Shown here piece after piece: positions 1 through 6,208 of a DNA stretch of 16,117 nucleotides. Source of the DNA: Candidatus Altarchaeum sp. (lineage in GTDB: Archaea > Altiarchaeota > Altiarchaeia > Altiarchaeales > Altiarchaeaceae); assembly GCA_018260755.1 (NCBI GenBank), contig JAGTWP010000010.1, forward strand, positions 1 through 16,117, given 5' to 3'. Within the stretch, counting starts at the first letter, position 1. Every line of letters begins with the position of its first letter. The translations under genes were made by a program, and so were the position numbers. Under the pieces are notes generated by a model, which was not told the DNA's origin, did not search any database, and was given only the letters and a program-made list of their open reading frames with translations.

Positions 1-94
1 TAAAAATGCAAAACACAAAAGTTCAATAATAATAAGTATATGAGCGACTTTTAATAGTAAATAAGTTAAATTTTGAGTTATAAATTTAATTGTC

Positions 95-110
95 ATTTAA
101 ATTTAAATTA
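95..110 (+). promoter_or_regulatory. Possible TATA-region upstream of truD
   Basis: An AT-only stretch with alternating AAATTT/TTTAAA steps lies 21-36 bp before the truD ATG; a second TATA-like element (TTATAAAT, 78-85) lies further up. An archaeal TATA box centred near -27 would place the start of transcription at or just before the ATG, so truD may be leaderless. No Shine-Dalgarno sequence is seen before the ATG. The whole 1-130 stretch is AT-rich and I see no gene in it. Confidence 0.3.
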
Positions 111-130
111 CACTACGCAGTACAAAAACA

Positions 131-1240
131 ATGAAACCGACAACCATTGAGAATGAAAAATCCATAGGTCTTGAATTTTATTCAAGCGATATGAAAGGAA
201 TCGGAGGGATTATAAAGAAAGACAAGAACGATTTTAAAGTAATTGAGGATTCTGATGTTGAGAGAGATGAAAAAGGCGAGCATTTGTGCATAGTCGTTGA
301 AAAGGAAGACCTTACAACCGAGAATTTTATAGCGATACTTAGAGGTCACTTGCATCTTGACGGGAGATTTATTGGTTATGCGGGAAATAAAGATAAAAAT
401 GCGGTCACGGTTCAAAAAATTTCAATTCCGTATTCTGATGAAATTTCAAAAAAAATAGACGAATTGTCTTTAATTGATAAATTTGGTAAATTTAAAATAA
501 TTGAAAAATTTCGCATTAAAAGAAAAATCCGACTCGGATATTTAAACGGAAATTTTTTTGAAATTTATGTGAGGAATTGCAACAATGTTCAATCAGAAAC
601 AACTGAAAAGTGTAATAAAATTTTAACAGAAATCAGCAATGCAGGAGTTCCGAATTATTTCGGTGTTCAGAGATTCGGGGCAAATTATGATACGCATATT
701 TACGGAAGGCATCTGGTTCTTAGAGAATATGAAAAGTTATTGGAAATGCTGAAAAAAGATAATTTGTTTGGCAGGATGATTAAAGATACAGATGACCATA
801 AGAAAGCTGTCCGCTCACTTCCTTACTTTTTCCTTGATATTTTTATTGCTGGGTATCAGAGTTATTTGTTTAACAAAATTTTATCGGAAAAAATGAAAAA
901 TTTCGGATTAAGCAGGATTGAAGGCGACTATGTTAATTCAAAACAGGATGTTGTGCTTCCAATCATCGGATATAAATCAAAATTTCCAACAGGGGAGACA
1001 GGTGAAATTATAAATAAGGTTATGGAAAAAGAAGGAATAACAAAGGAAATTTTTAAGCATGAAATAAAATTTTTGTCAAGAAAAGGTGATTTAAGGAAGG
1101 TAAATTTAAATTTTAAGGAATTTGGTTACGAAGTAACAGAAAGTAAAGAGGCATCTGAAAAAAAAGATGTCCGGTTTAAATTCTGGCTTGAAAAGGGAAA
1201 TTATGCAACTGTGTTGATGAGAGAATTTTGTAAAAATTAA
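131..1240 (+). CDS. truD: tRNA pseudouridine synthase TruD
   Basis: Cytoplasmic enzyme of the TruD family, which isomerises a specific uridine in tRNA (U13 in bacteria and several archaea) to pseudouridine. At 369 residues it has the usual archaeal length. The catalytic loop is at about 82-93 (GYAGNKDKNAVT), with Asp88 as the expected catalytic aspartate. The second family signature NYFGVQRFG is at 175-183. The segment rich in aromatic residues near 236-253 (FFLDIFIAGYQSYLFN) fits the TRUD insertion domain. The start is the first ATG of the frame, preceded by an AT-rich promoter-like stretch and no ribosome binding site. It is followed on the same strand, after a 109-bp gap, by nadM. The protein is lysine-rich and the gene is full of AAATTT hexamers, the ordinary style of this genome. 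The family call is firm; the exact target uridine is inferred. Confidence 0.95.
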   Translation: MKPTTIENEKSIGLEFYSSDMKGIGGIIKKDKNDFKVIEDSDVERDEKGEHLCIVVEKEDLTTENFIAILRGHLHLDGRFIGYAGNKDKNAVTVQKISIPYSDEISKKIDELSLIDKFGKFKIIEKFRIKRKIRLGYLNGNFFEIYVRNCNNVQSETTEKCNKILTEISNAGVPNYFGVQRFGANYDTHIYGRHLVLREYEKLLEMLKKDNLFGRMIKDTDDHKKAVRSLPYFFLDIFIAGYQSYLFNKILSEKMKNFGLSRIEGDYVNSKQDVVLPIIGYKSKFPTGETGEIINKVMEKEGITKEIFKHEIKFLSRKGDLRKVNLNFKEFGYEVTESKEASEKKDVRFKFWLEKGNYATVLMREFCKN

Positions 1241-1316
1241 CAACAACAATCGGATTTCCTTTTCAATTTCAGCTGTTTTCAAGACACATATTTTCTTTTA
1301 AATTCACAACATTTAA

Positions 1317-1324
1317 TTTATAAT
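1317..1324 (+). promoter_or_regulatory. Predicted TATA box of nadM
   Basis: TTTATAAT is centred about 30 bp before the nadM ATG, the spacing expected for a near-leaderless archaeal transcript. A second TATA-like string (TATAAATTT, 1336-1344) is too close to the ATG to serve unless the transcript begins inside the gene. Upstream, 1251-1305 is pyrimidine-rich on the + strand and could end truD transcripts. No hairpin is seen. Confidence 0.4.
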
Positions 1325-1349
1325 GTGAAATTTACTATAAATTTTTAAA

Positions 1350-1868
1350 ATGCGGGCATTATTTGTCGGGAGATTTCAGCCGTTACATTTGGGACACATC
1401 AAAGCAATTTTGGAAATTTCGAAAAAATACGAAGTTATCGTTGTTGTCGGAAGTGCACAGGAAAGCTACACTATAAAAAATCCTTTTATGGCAGGGGAGC
1501 GGGTTGAAATGCTCATTAACGAGGAAAATTTTAAGAACTTAAATTTAAATGTCATTCCTGTTACGGATACAAACAATCACGCGATATGGGTGAAATACAT
1601 AACCTCATTGCTTCCGAAATTTGATATTGTTTATACCCAAAATCCGCTTACAAAATTTTTATTTGAAAAAGATGGCTTTAATGTCAAAGCACAGAAAATT
1701 TACACAAACGAAGATGGAAAAATTTATTCCGGCACAAATGTCAGAAATGAAATTTCTAATAAACACGAGGATGTATGGAAGAAGATGGTGAGTGCTGATA
1801 CATACAAATTTATAAAAATGATTAAAGGGGATGAACGAGTCATAAATTTAACAAAACAAATTCAATAA
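1350..1868 (+). CDS. nadM: Nicotinamide-nucleotide adenylyltransferase (archaeal NadM)
   Basis: Transfers AMP from ATP to NMN (and usually nicotinate mononucleotide) to form NAD, the last step of NAD synthesis. It is a nucleotidyltransferase with a Rossmann-like fold. The ATP-binding signature GRFQPLHLGH is at residues 7-16, with the (H/T)xGH motif HLGH at 13-16. NPFMAGERVEM (44-54) and D-NHAIW (73-80) are typical of the archaeal family, and the C-terminal SGTNVR (127-132) matches the ISGTxIR loop that contacts the phosphates. The length of 172 residues is normal for archaeal NadM. The ATG lies directly after an AT stretch with no Shine-Dalgarno sequence. Neighbours do not form a NAD operon: truD precedes it and the AlbA_2/GHKL gene follows after 47 bp. 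Confidence 0.95.
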   Translation: MRALFVGRFQPLHLGHIKAILEISKKYEVIVVVGSAQESYTIKNPFMAGERVEMLINEENFKNLNLNVIPVTDTNNHAIWVKYITSLLPKFDIVYTQNPLTKFLFEKDGFNVKAQKIYTNEDGKIYSGTNVRNEISNKHEDVWKKMVSADTYKFIKMIKGDERVINLTKQIQ

Positions 1869-1886
1869 ATCAAAAAATTGAGCTAA

Positions 1887-1896
1887 ATTATAAATA
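1887..1896 (+). promoter_or_regulatory. Predicted TATA box of the AlbA_2/GHKL gene
   Basis: ATTATAAATA is centred about 24 bp before the ATG at 1916. That spacing fits a leaderless transcript and suggests the accessory gene has its own promoter in the 47-bp gap rather than depending on nadM. Confidence 0.45.
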
Positions 1897-1915
1897 AAAA
1901 TTTAGAAAAAATCGG

Positions 1916-3376
1916 ATGGAAAATATGAACAAACAAGAATTTATTCAAAAACTCGGAGATATTGAATGGGAGGATTTTGAAGTGAAGGAAGTGAAATCTG
2001 AAGTTCCGAAAAGTTCCTGGGATACCGTTTCTGCGTTTTCCAATACTGCAGGAGGTTGGCTTGTTTTCGGCGTTAAGCAGGAGGGAAAAAAGTATTTTCC
2101 TCAGGGAGTTGATAATCCCGAGAAGATTGAACAGGACTTTACTACGACTTTAAGAGATGATAAATTTAATCAGAAAATTATTCCTGTTTGTAAAAAATAT
2201 ACTATTGATAAGAAGGTAATTCTGGCATTTTATATTCCTTTATCAGAAAGGAAGCCGGTTTATTATAACAATCCTAAAAATTCATTTATCCGTTCAGGTT
2301 CCGGAGACCAAAGATTGACCGGACAGGAAATTGATTCGTTATACCGCGATTCCTCTTTTGGTACAAAAGATAAAGAATTAACAAATCTAACTATAAAGGA
2401 CTTGAACAAAGAAAGCATAAAACGTTACAGAACATATTTAAAAAATATAAAGCCTGAACACCAATATAATGAGCTTTTAGATGAGGAATTCTTGACTAAG
2501 ATACGGGCGCTTGAAAATAAAAAAGTTACGTTTGCAGGACTTCTTGTATTTGGAACCGAAGATTCCATTGGAAAATATTTCTCTGATTTTAAGATTGATT
2601 ACCTGGAAATATTCGGTACAAGTTACGAAGACGCAGAGAAACGATACGAGTTCAGGCTATCGGATTACTCTAATATTTATGAGTATTTCTTTGCTATTTA
2701 CGAGCGTATTATTAAGAAGATTGACGTTCCGTTTAAGTTAAAGGGTGCTTTTAGGGATGAAAACCAGCCGCAAGTTAAGGCAATAAGAGAAGCGTTAGTT
2801 AACTTATTGATACATTCGGATTACTTCTCCCCTATGAAGCCCAGAATAAGGGTGTTTTTGAACAGGATAGAATTCTTTAATCCGGGGGCATTGCCTAAAC
2901 CCCACAAAGAATTACAAAAAGGGGATATTTCTCTACCTAGAAACCCTATTATCACCCGCATTTTCAGAGTGATTGATCTTGCTGAAAACGCAGGTTATGG
3001 CTTTTACAAGATGTTTAAAGGCTGGAGGCATCATTACACAAAAGATCCTGTTGTTTTTGAGGGAATGGATTATTATCGGATAGAGTTCTTTTTCGATGTA
3101 AAAGACAAGGTAAAAGACATAGAAAAGTTTGGTGAAAGGGGGGTAGAAAAGGGGGTAGAAAAGGGAGTAGAAAAGGGAGTAGAACGACTTTCTGAAAATG
3201 AGCGCACAATTATCAACTTAATAAGTAAAAATCCTTCAGTAAGCAAGAAAGAAATGCTGGAAAAATCCGGGCTTGGAAAAAAAGCTATAGAGTACAATAT
3301 TAAACTGTTAAAAAACAAGAGTATAATAAAAAGAATAGGCCCAGACAAAGGTGGTCATTGGGAAATTTTGAAATGA
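1916..3376 (+). CDS. AlbA_2 (Schlafen-like) / GHKL ATP-binding putative transcriptional regulator (COG2865 type)
   Basis: A 486-residue multidomain protein. Residues about 15-145 match the AlbA_2 (divergent AAA-4, Schlafen-type) domain: VKEVKSEVPKS at 23-33, SAFSNTAGGWLVFGV at 39-53, FIRSGS at 124-129. Residues about 285-395 resemble a GHKL-type ATP-binding module: REALVNLLIHSDY (291-303, N-box-like), IEFFNPGALP (318-327), ENAGYGFYKM (357-366, glycine box). A linker with tandem GVEK repeats (409-423) leads to a C-terminal winged-helix-like segment (about 424-486, SVSKKEMLEKSGLGKKAIEY). Such proteins are common accessory genes, annotated as transcriptional regulators or RecG-like; their biochemical role is poorly settled and some relatives sit in defence loci. 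ATG 1916 suits the TATA box; ATG 1925 is an alternative. Its near lack of AAATTT hexamers, unlike truD, nadM and egsA, suggests acquisition by transfer. It is followed by a broken HEPN gene. Confidence 0.85.
   Translation: MENMNKQEFIQKLGDIEWEDFEVKEVKSEVPKSSWDTVSAFSNTAGGWLVFGVKQEGKKYFPQGVDNPEKIEQDFTTTLRDDKFNQKIIPVCKKYTIDKKVILAFYIPLSERKPVYYNNPKNSFIRSGSGDQRLTGQEIDSLYRDSSFGTKDKELTNLTIKDLNKESIKRYRTYLKNIKPEHQYNELLDEEFLTKIRALENKKVTFAGLLVFGTEDSIGKYFSDFKIDYLEIFGTSYEDAEKRYEFRLSDYSNIYEYFFAIYERIIKKIDVPFKLKGAFRDENQPQVKAIREALVNLLIHSDYFSPMKPRIRVFLNRIEFFNPGALPKPHKELQKGDISLPRNPIITRIFRVIDLAENAGYGFYKMFKGWRHHYTKDPVVFEGMDYYRIEFFFDVKDKVKDIEKFGERGVEKGVEKGVEKGVERLSENERTIINLISKNPSVSKKEMLEKSGLGKKAIEYNIKLLKNKSIIKRIGPDKGGHWEILK
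3140..3187 (+). repeat. In-frame 12-bp tandem repeat encoding GVEK units
   Basis: Four 12-bp units (GGRGTAGAAAAG, the last ending CGA) encode three GVEK units and a terminal GVER, at residues 409-424 of the AlbA_2/GHKL protein. Because the period is a multiple of three, slippage changes linker length without breaking the frame. The repeat joins the ATP-binding module to the C-terminal DNA-binding-like segment. Similar tandem tetrapeptide linkers are known in this protein family, so it is probably a family trait. Confidence 0.9.
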
Positions 3377-3421
3377 GCAAACAAACAAAATTTGAACAAA
3401 CCAAAAAGTAAAGCAACAAAA

Positions 3422-3814
3422 ATGAGTGATGAAAAATTTAAAGAATATGCAGAAAACCTTATAGAAATTGCAAAGGATGATTTGGATGTAAGCAAAATTT
3501 TATATGATAAAAATTACTACGCCTTTGCGATTTATCATTTGCAGCAAGCAGCAGAAAAGGCGGTGAAGGCGTATTTTGTTAAAAGTGGAATAAATCCTAA
3601 AAATTTAAAGAAAATAGGACATGAACCCATTTTTCCATAGTATTTAGCTACGTTTTACAAATATTTAATTGCTATTAATATTATCATCACGTTCAATGAA
3701 ATACTATACGATCAAGGCGAAAAGGAATTTAAAAACTCCGAATTCTATCAAAACTATTTTCTAAAATTTAAAGGTAAAAAAATTATTTTGCAACATGTCT
3801 ATTATAGTGAGTAG
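3422..3814 (+). pseudogene. HEPN-domain protein gene interrupted by an in-frame TAG
   Basis: ATG 3422 opens a 72-codon frame ending at TAG 3638-3640. Its product has the HEPN pattern: EIAKDDLDVSKILYDKNYY (15-33), AIYHLQQAAEKAVKAYF (36-52), then a conserved-looking IGHEP (65-69). HEPN proteins are all-helical and usually about 120-140 residues, often RNases or nucleotidyltransferase partners in toxin-antitoxin pairs. This product stops about half way. Directly after the TAG the same frame stays open for 57 more codons (YLATFYKYLIAINIII...) to TAG 3812-3814, giving a combined size near 130, normal for the family. I therefore read it as a nonsense-mutated HEPN gene; a functional short form or read-through is less likely. 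No RxxxxH RNase motif is visible and no nucleotidyltransferase partner is adjacent. A TTG at 3392 in the same frame is a less likely start. The ATG lies 46 bp after the AlbA_2 gene's stop, so co-transcription is plausible. Confidence 0.7.
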
Positions 3815-3831
3815 CGATAATAAAATAAGGA

Positions 3832-3864
3832 CAAAAATAGGTGCAAAAATAGGTAAAAAAATAG
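3832..3864. repeat. Short 12-bp direct repeat before egsA
   Basis: CAAAAATAGGTG, CAAAAATAGGTA and a degenerate AAAAAATAG follow one another with a 12-bp period in the gap between the HEPN remnant and egsA. The rest of 3815-3941 is AT-rich and holds no gene that I can see. It may simply be slippage-prone DNA. Confidence 0.6.
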
Positions 3865-3886
3865 TAACAAACAAATAACAATAACT

Positions 3887-3898
3887 AATATAAAAATA
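3887..3898 (+). promoter_or_regulatory. Predicted TATA box of egsA
   Basis: AATATAAAAATA lies about 50 bp before the egsA ATG, which would give a leader of roughly 20 nt. Another TATA-like string (TTTATAAAT, 3926-3934) is only about 12 bp from the ATG and is too close for a normal start. Confidence 0.3.
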
Positions 3899-3941
3899 TC
3901 TTAATAGTTGTATCTTCTGTAAAATTTATAAATTTAAAAAT

Positions 3942-4964
3942 ATGCACAAAATAGAATTACCTCGCAAGGTAATTGTAGGAGAAGGAGCAATTTATGAAAT
4001 CAAAAATGTCTGTAATGAGTTAAATTTAAAAAGCCCTTTGATTTTTTCCGGAAATTTCACAAAAAAATTTGCAGACATTGTTTGTAGCGAAGTTGGAGGA
4101 AAAGTTGTAAGTGTTGATAACGAACTTAATGAAATTAATGCTGAAATTAATAAAAATTTAAATTTTGGTTTTGTTTGTGGTGTCGGCGGCGGAAGCACGA
4201 TAGATAAGGCAAAAATTTATGCATTTAACAATAAACTACCTTTCATAAGTATTCCAACCGCTGCATCTCATGACGGAATTGCATCTCCTTATGCTTCAAT
4301 CGGAGGTGGTGTTTCGGTTAAAACAAATTCTCCGCTCGCTGTCATAGCCGACACGACAATAATTTCAAATGCCCCGAAAAATTTAACCGCTTCTGGGTTT
4401 GGAGATGCGGTTTCAAATTTCACTGCTGTGCTTGACTGGAAATTAGCAAGGGATGAAAAAAAAGAATATTTCGGGGATTATGCGGCATCACTTTCAAATA
4501 TGAGTGCGGAAATTGTCCTGCAAAATTCGGATAAAATTTTTTCAGACATAAGCATTTTGGTTGAAGCATTGATAAGCAGCAGCGTAGCAATGGCAATTGC
4601 CGGCTCAAGCAGACCGTCATCTGGCTCGGAACATTTATTTAGTCATGCATTAGATATGCTTTCCGAAAAATATAAATTTAAGCAGGCATTACATGGAGAA
4701 CAATGTGGTGTTGGGACAATAATTTCCTCATATTTGCATGAAATTTATTCGCACAAAAACAAAGAGGGGTGGAAAAAAATAAGAGGTGCATTAAAAGATG
4801 TTGGCGCGCCTGTTAATGCCAAAGAACTCGGAATAGATGAAAAATATGTAATTGAGGCATTAAAATTTGCACCGAAAGTAAGAAACAGATATACTATATT
4901 TAATAAATTTAATTTGGAAAGAGATGCAGAGAAAATTTTAAAGGAATGCAAGGTAATTGAATAA
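3942..4964 (+). CDS. egsA: sn-Glycerol-1-phosphate dehydrogenase, NAD(P)-dependent
   Basis: Reduces dihydroxyacetone phosphate to sn-glycerol 1-phosphate, which sets the stereochemistry of the archaeal membrane lipid backbone. It is a cytoplasmic member of the metal-dependent dehydrogenase superfamily that includes glycerol dehydrogenase and dehydroquinate synthase. The dinucleotide-binding glycine motif GVGGGSTIDKAK is at 80-91, and the family signature SIPTAASHDGIASPYAS at 103-119. Likely metal ligands are Asp155 (GFGDAVSN), His231 (SGSEHLFSH) and His251 (ALHGEQCG). At 340 residues it has the usual length. It ends in a 14-bp tandem duplication that contains the stop codon and runs convergently into queE with 38 bp between stops. 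This gene is the strongest single marker that the window is archaeal. Confidence 0.96.
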   Translation: MHKIELPRKVIVGEGAIYEIKNVCNELNLKSPLIFSGNFTKKFADIVCSEVGGKVVSVDNELNEINAEINKNLNFGFVCGVGGGSTIDKAKIYAFNNKLPFISIPTAASHDGIASPYASIGGGVSVKTNSPLAVIADTTIISNAPKNLTASGFGDAVSNFTAVLDWKLARDEKKEYFGDYAASLSNMSAEIVLQNSDKIFSDISILVEALISSSVAMAIAGSSRPSSGSEHLFSHALDMLSEKYKFKQALHGEQCGVGTIISSYLHEIYSHKNKEGWKKIRGALKDVGAPVNAKELGIDEKYVIEALKFAPKVRNRYTIFNKFNLERDAEKILKECKVIE

Positions 4965-4977
4965 AGGTAATTGAATA
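4950..4977. repeat. 14-bp tandem duplication across the egsA stop
   Basis: AAGGTAATTGAATA occurs twice head to tail (4950-4963 and 4964-4977). The first copy encodes the end of EgsA (KVIE) and most of its TAA; the second is untranslated. The duplication lies in the short gap before the convergent queE stop. Confidence 0.9.
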
Positions 4978-5002
4978 AAATTAATATAATTCATAAATTT
5001 AC

Positions 5003-5698
5003 TCATTCAAATCTCAAAAATTTATGCAATTGCGGAATTATTCTTACATCTTTTAAAAAATTACACGCTGTCTCGCTCATTGTTAATAATGTGTTTTTGT
5101 AACTATTGTCCCATTTTATTCCTGTTTGCGGCTGTAAAACCAAAGGAATATTATCGTCAATATTTTTTAAGTTCCTGGCAAATATTTCAATCCGGGCAAC
5201 ATCAACATCTTTTGTTATAACAACCTTAACAAATAAATTTCCTGCTTTTAAGCAATGATTTAAAATTTCTATCGTCTTTAAAGAGTCATTATAAAATTTC
5301 GGATAATTTAGTTTTATTCCGCATGCGGCATAAGTGATAATATCTTTAATTTCTTCCGCTTTTTTTGGAAGTGTTGAGTTTGTTTCAAGATAAAGAGGAA
5401 TGTCTATTTTATTACCGATTTGCCTGATTAAAGAGGTATAAATTAGCGGTTCTCCACCAGTTAATGAAATGCTGAAAACATCTTTTGTATATAACTTTTT
5501 AATTTCATACGCAATATCATCGGCGTTTTTCAAAATTTTTTTCTTTCCTGCAATCGTACAAAATTTGGCTTTTTTGTGGGGAGTATCGCAATAATCACAG
5601 TCCAGGTTACATTTGGAAAATCGCACGAAAATCTGCCTTCTTCCGACATATATTCCTTCTCCCTGAATGCTTGAGAATATTTCTCTTACTTCGGACAC
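5003..5698 (-). CDS. queE: 7-carboxy-7-deazaguanine synthase (radical SAM)
   Basis: Radical S-adenosylmethionine enzyme that rearranges 6-carboxy-tetrahydropterin to 7-carboxy-7-deazaguanine, on the route to preQ0 and, in archaea, to archaeosine in tRNA. The start region EIFSSIQGEG (6-15) is the classic QueE signature. The iron-sulfur cluster cysteines form CNLDCDYC (Cys30, Cys34, Cys37; CX3CX2C), and SLTGGEPL (78-85) is the SAM-binding GGEP motif. The length of 231 residues is normal. The start is GTG at 5698-5696, chosen because the signature begins five residues later and no ATG precedes it in frame. The 3' end is convergent with egsA. The partner genes queC, queD and the archaeosine transglycosylase are not in this window. 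Confidence 0.93.
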   Translation of the reverse strand: MSEVREIFSSIQGEGIYVGRRQIFVRFSKCNLDCDYCDTPHKKAKFCTIAGKKKILKNADDIAYEIKKLYTKDVFSISLTGGEPLIYTSLIRQIGNKIDIPLYLETNSTLPKKAEEIKDIITYAACGIKLNYPKFYNDSLKTIEILNHCLKAGNLFVKVVITKDVDVARIEIFARNLKNIDDNIPLVLQPQTGIKWDNSYKNTLLTMSETACNFLKDVRIIPQLHKFLRFE

Positions 5699-5723
5699 CT
5701 TTGAAATAATAAAAGGACTAATA

Positions 5724-5740
5724 AAAAATTTAAAATTTAA
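5724..5740 (-). promoter_or_regulatory. Possible TATA region of queE
   Basis: On the minus strand an AT-only run (TTAAATTTTAAATTTTTTA) is centred about 34 bp before the GTG start. It suggests a short-leader transcript separate from the ribosomal block upstream, from which a T-rich stretch also separates it. Confidence 0.3.
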
Positions 5741-5760
5741 GAAATATGAAATTAATAAAA

Positions 5761-5849
5761 AATAAAAGAAAAATATTTAAAAACGGCTTAAAAAAGTGTG
5801 AAACAAAAACAAAATAAAAATCAAGAAAAAAATAAAAGTCAAAAATTTA
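5761..5849 (-). terminator. T-rich termination region after rps10
   Basis: Read on the minus strand, the region downstream of rps10 contains many oligo-T runs of 4-7 bases (the + strand is nearly pure A with isolated G, C and T). Archaeal RNA polymerase terminates at oligo-T runs in the non-template strand without needing a hairpin, so this is a likely terminator for the rps7-fusA-tuf-rps10 block. No gene is seen in 5699-5879. Confidence 0.5.
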
Positions 5850-5879
5850 TTTGCCGTATTTAATCTTGATTGTGTTGCT

Positions 5880-6191
5880 TTATCTCGTTACATCTATTTC
5901 TATATGCACATCATCAGGCACTTGTATCTTCATCACATCTCTCATTGCCTTATCACTTCTGTAAATATCTACAATTCTTTTTGAGACCCTCATTTCATAT
6001 CTGTCCCAGGCAGTATTTCCTTCACCACTTACATTCTTCCTGACAACAACTCTTATCTTTTTGGTTGGAAGAGGTATTGGACCTCTCACAACTGCCTTAT
6101 CTTTTTTTCCAATATCTACAATCTGATTTGTTATATCTTCAACATTTTGCTTCTCTTTTCCGCTTATTATTATTCTTGCTTTTTCCATCAT
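5880..6191 (-). CDS. rps10: Ribosomal protein uS10
   Basis: Small-subunit ribosomal protein uS10 (S10, archaeal S10P / eukaryotic S20 type), 103 residues against about 102 in other archaea. Recognisable segments are ARIIISGK (5-12), VVRGPIPLPTKK (34-45), the RYEMRVSKR stretch (65-73) and the C-terminal DDVHIEIDVTR (93-103). Two ATGs stand side by side at the start (6191-6189 and 6188-6186). An AAGGT element 8 nt before the first ATG supports that start. It is the last gene of the translation block, 17 bp after tuf, the usual archaeal position. In frame after its TAA, ten further codons (SNTIKIKYGK) stay open before the next TAA. Confidence 0.96.
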   Translation of the reverse strand: MMEKARIIISGKEKQNVEDITNQIVDIGKKDKAVVRGPIPLPTKKIRVVVRKNVSGEGNTAWDRYEMRVSKRIVDIYRSDKAMRDVMKIQVPDDVHIEIDVTR

Positions 6192-6199
6192 ATATTTGT

Positions 6200-6204
6200 A
6201 CCTT
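6200..6204 (-). promoter_or_regulatory. Shine-Dalgarno element of rps10
   Basis: AAGGT lies 8 nt before the first rps10 ATG, in the 17-bp gap after tuf. It is the clearest ribosome binding site in the window and fits an internal gene of a polycistronic message, in contrast to the other starts, which lack one. Confidence 0.55.
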
Positions 6205-6208
6205 ATCT

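Noticed and set aside
3073-3348. Minus-strand frame with S-T-P-F repeats
   Set aside because: It is the antisense shadow of the GVEK repeat region of the AlbA_2/GHKL gene and has no independent support.
3373-3411. Short frame from the ATG overlapping the AlbA_2 gene stop
   Set aside because: It codes for only 12 residues before TAA and is not in the HEPN frame; no evidence that it is translated.
3638-3640. TAG as a pyrrolysine codon in the HEPN gene
   Set aside because: glmM and apgM use TAG as ordinary terminal stops, the HEPN family has no known pyrrolysine member, and no pyl gene is in the window; a nonsense mutation is simpler.
5699-5879. Small RNA or tRNA gene in the queE-rps10 gap
   Set aside because: The stretch is nearly pure A on the + strand with no stems or tRNA-like TTCGA arm; a T-rich terminator explains it.
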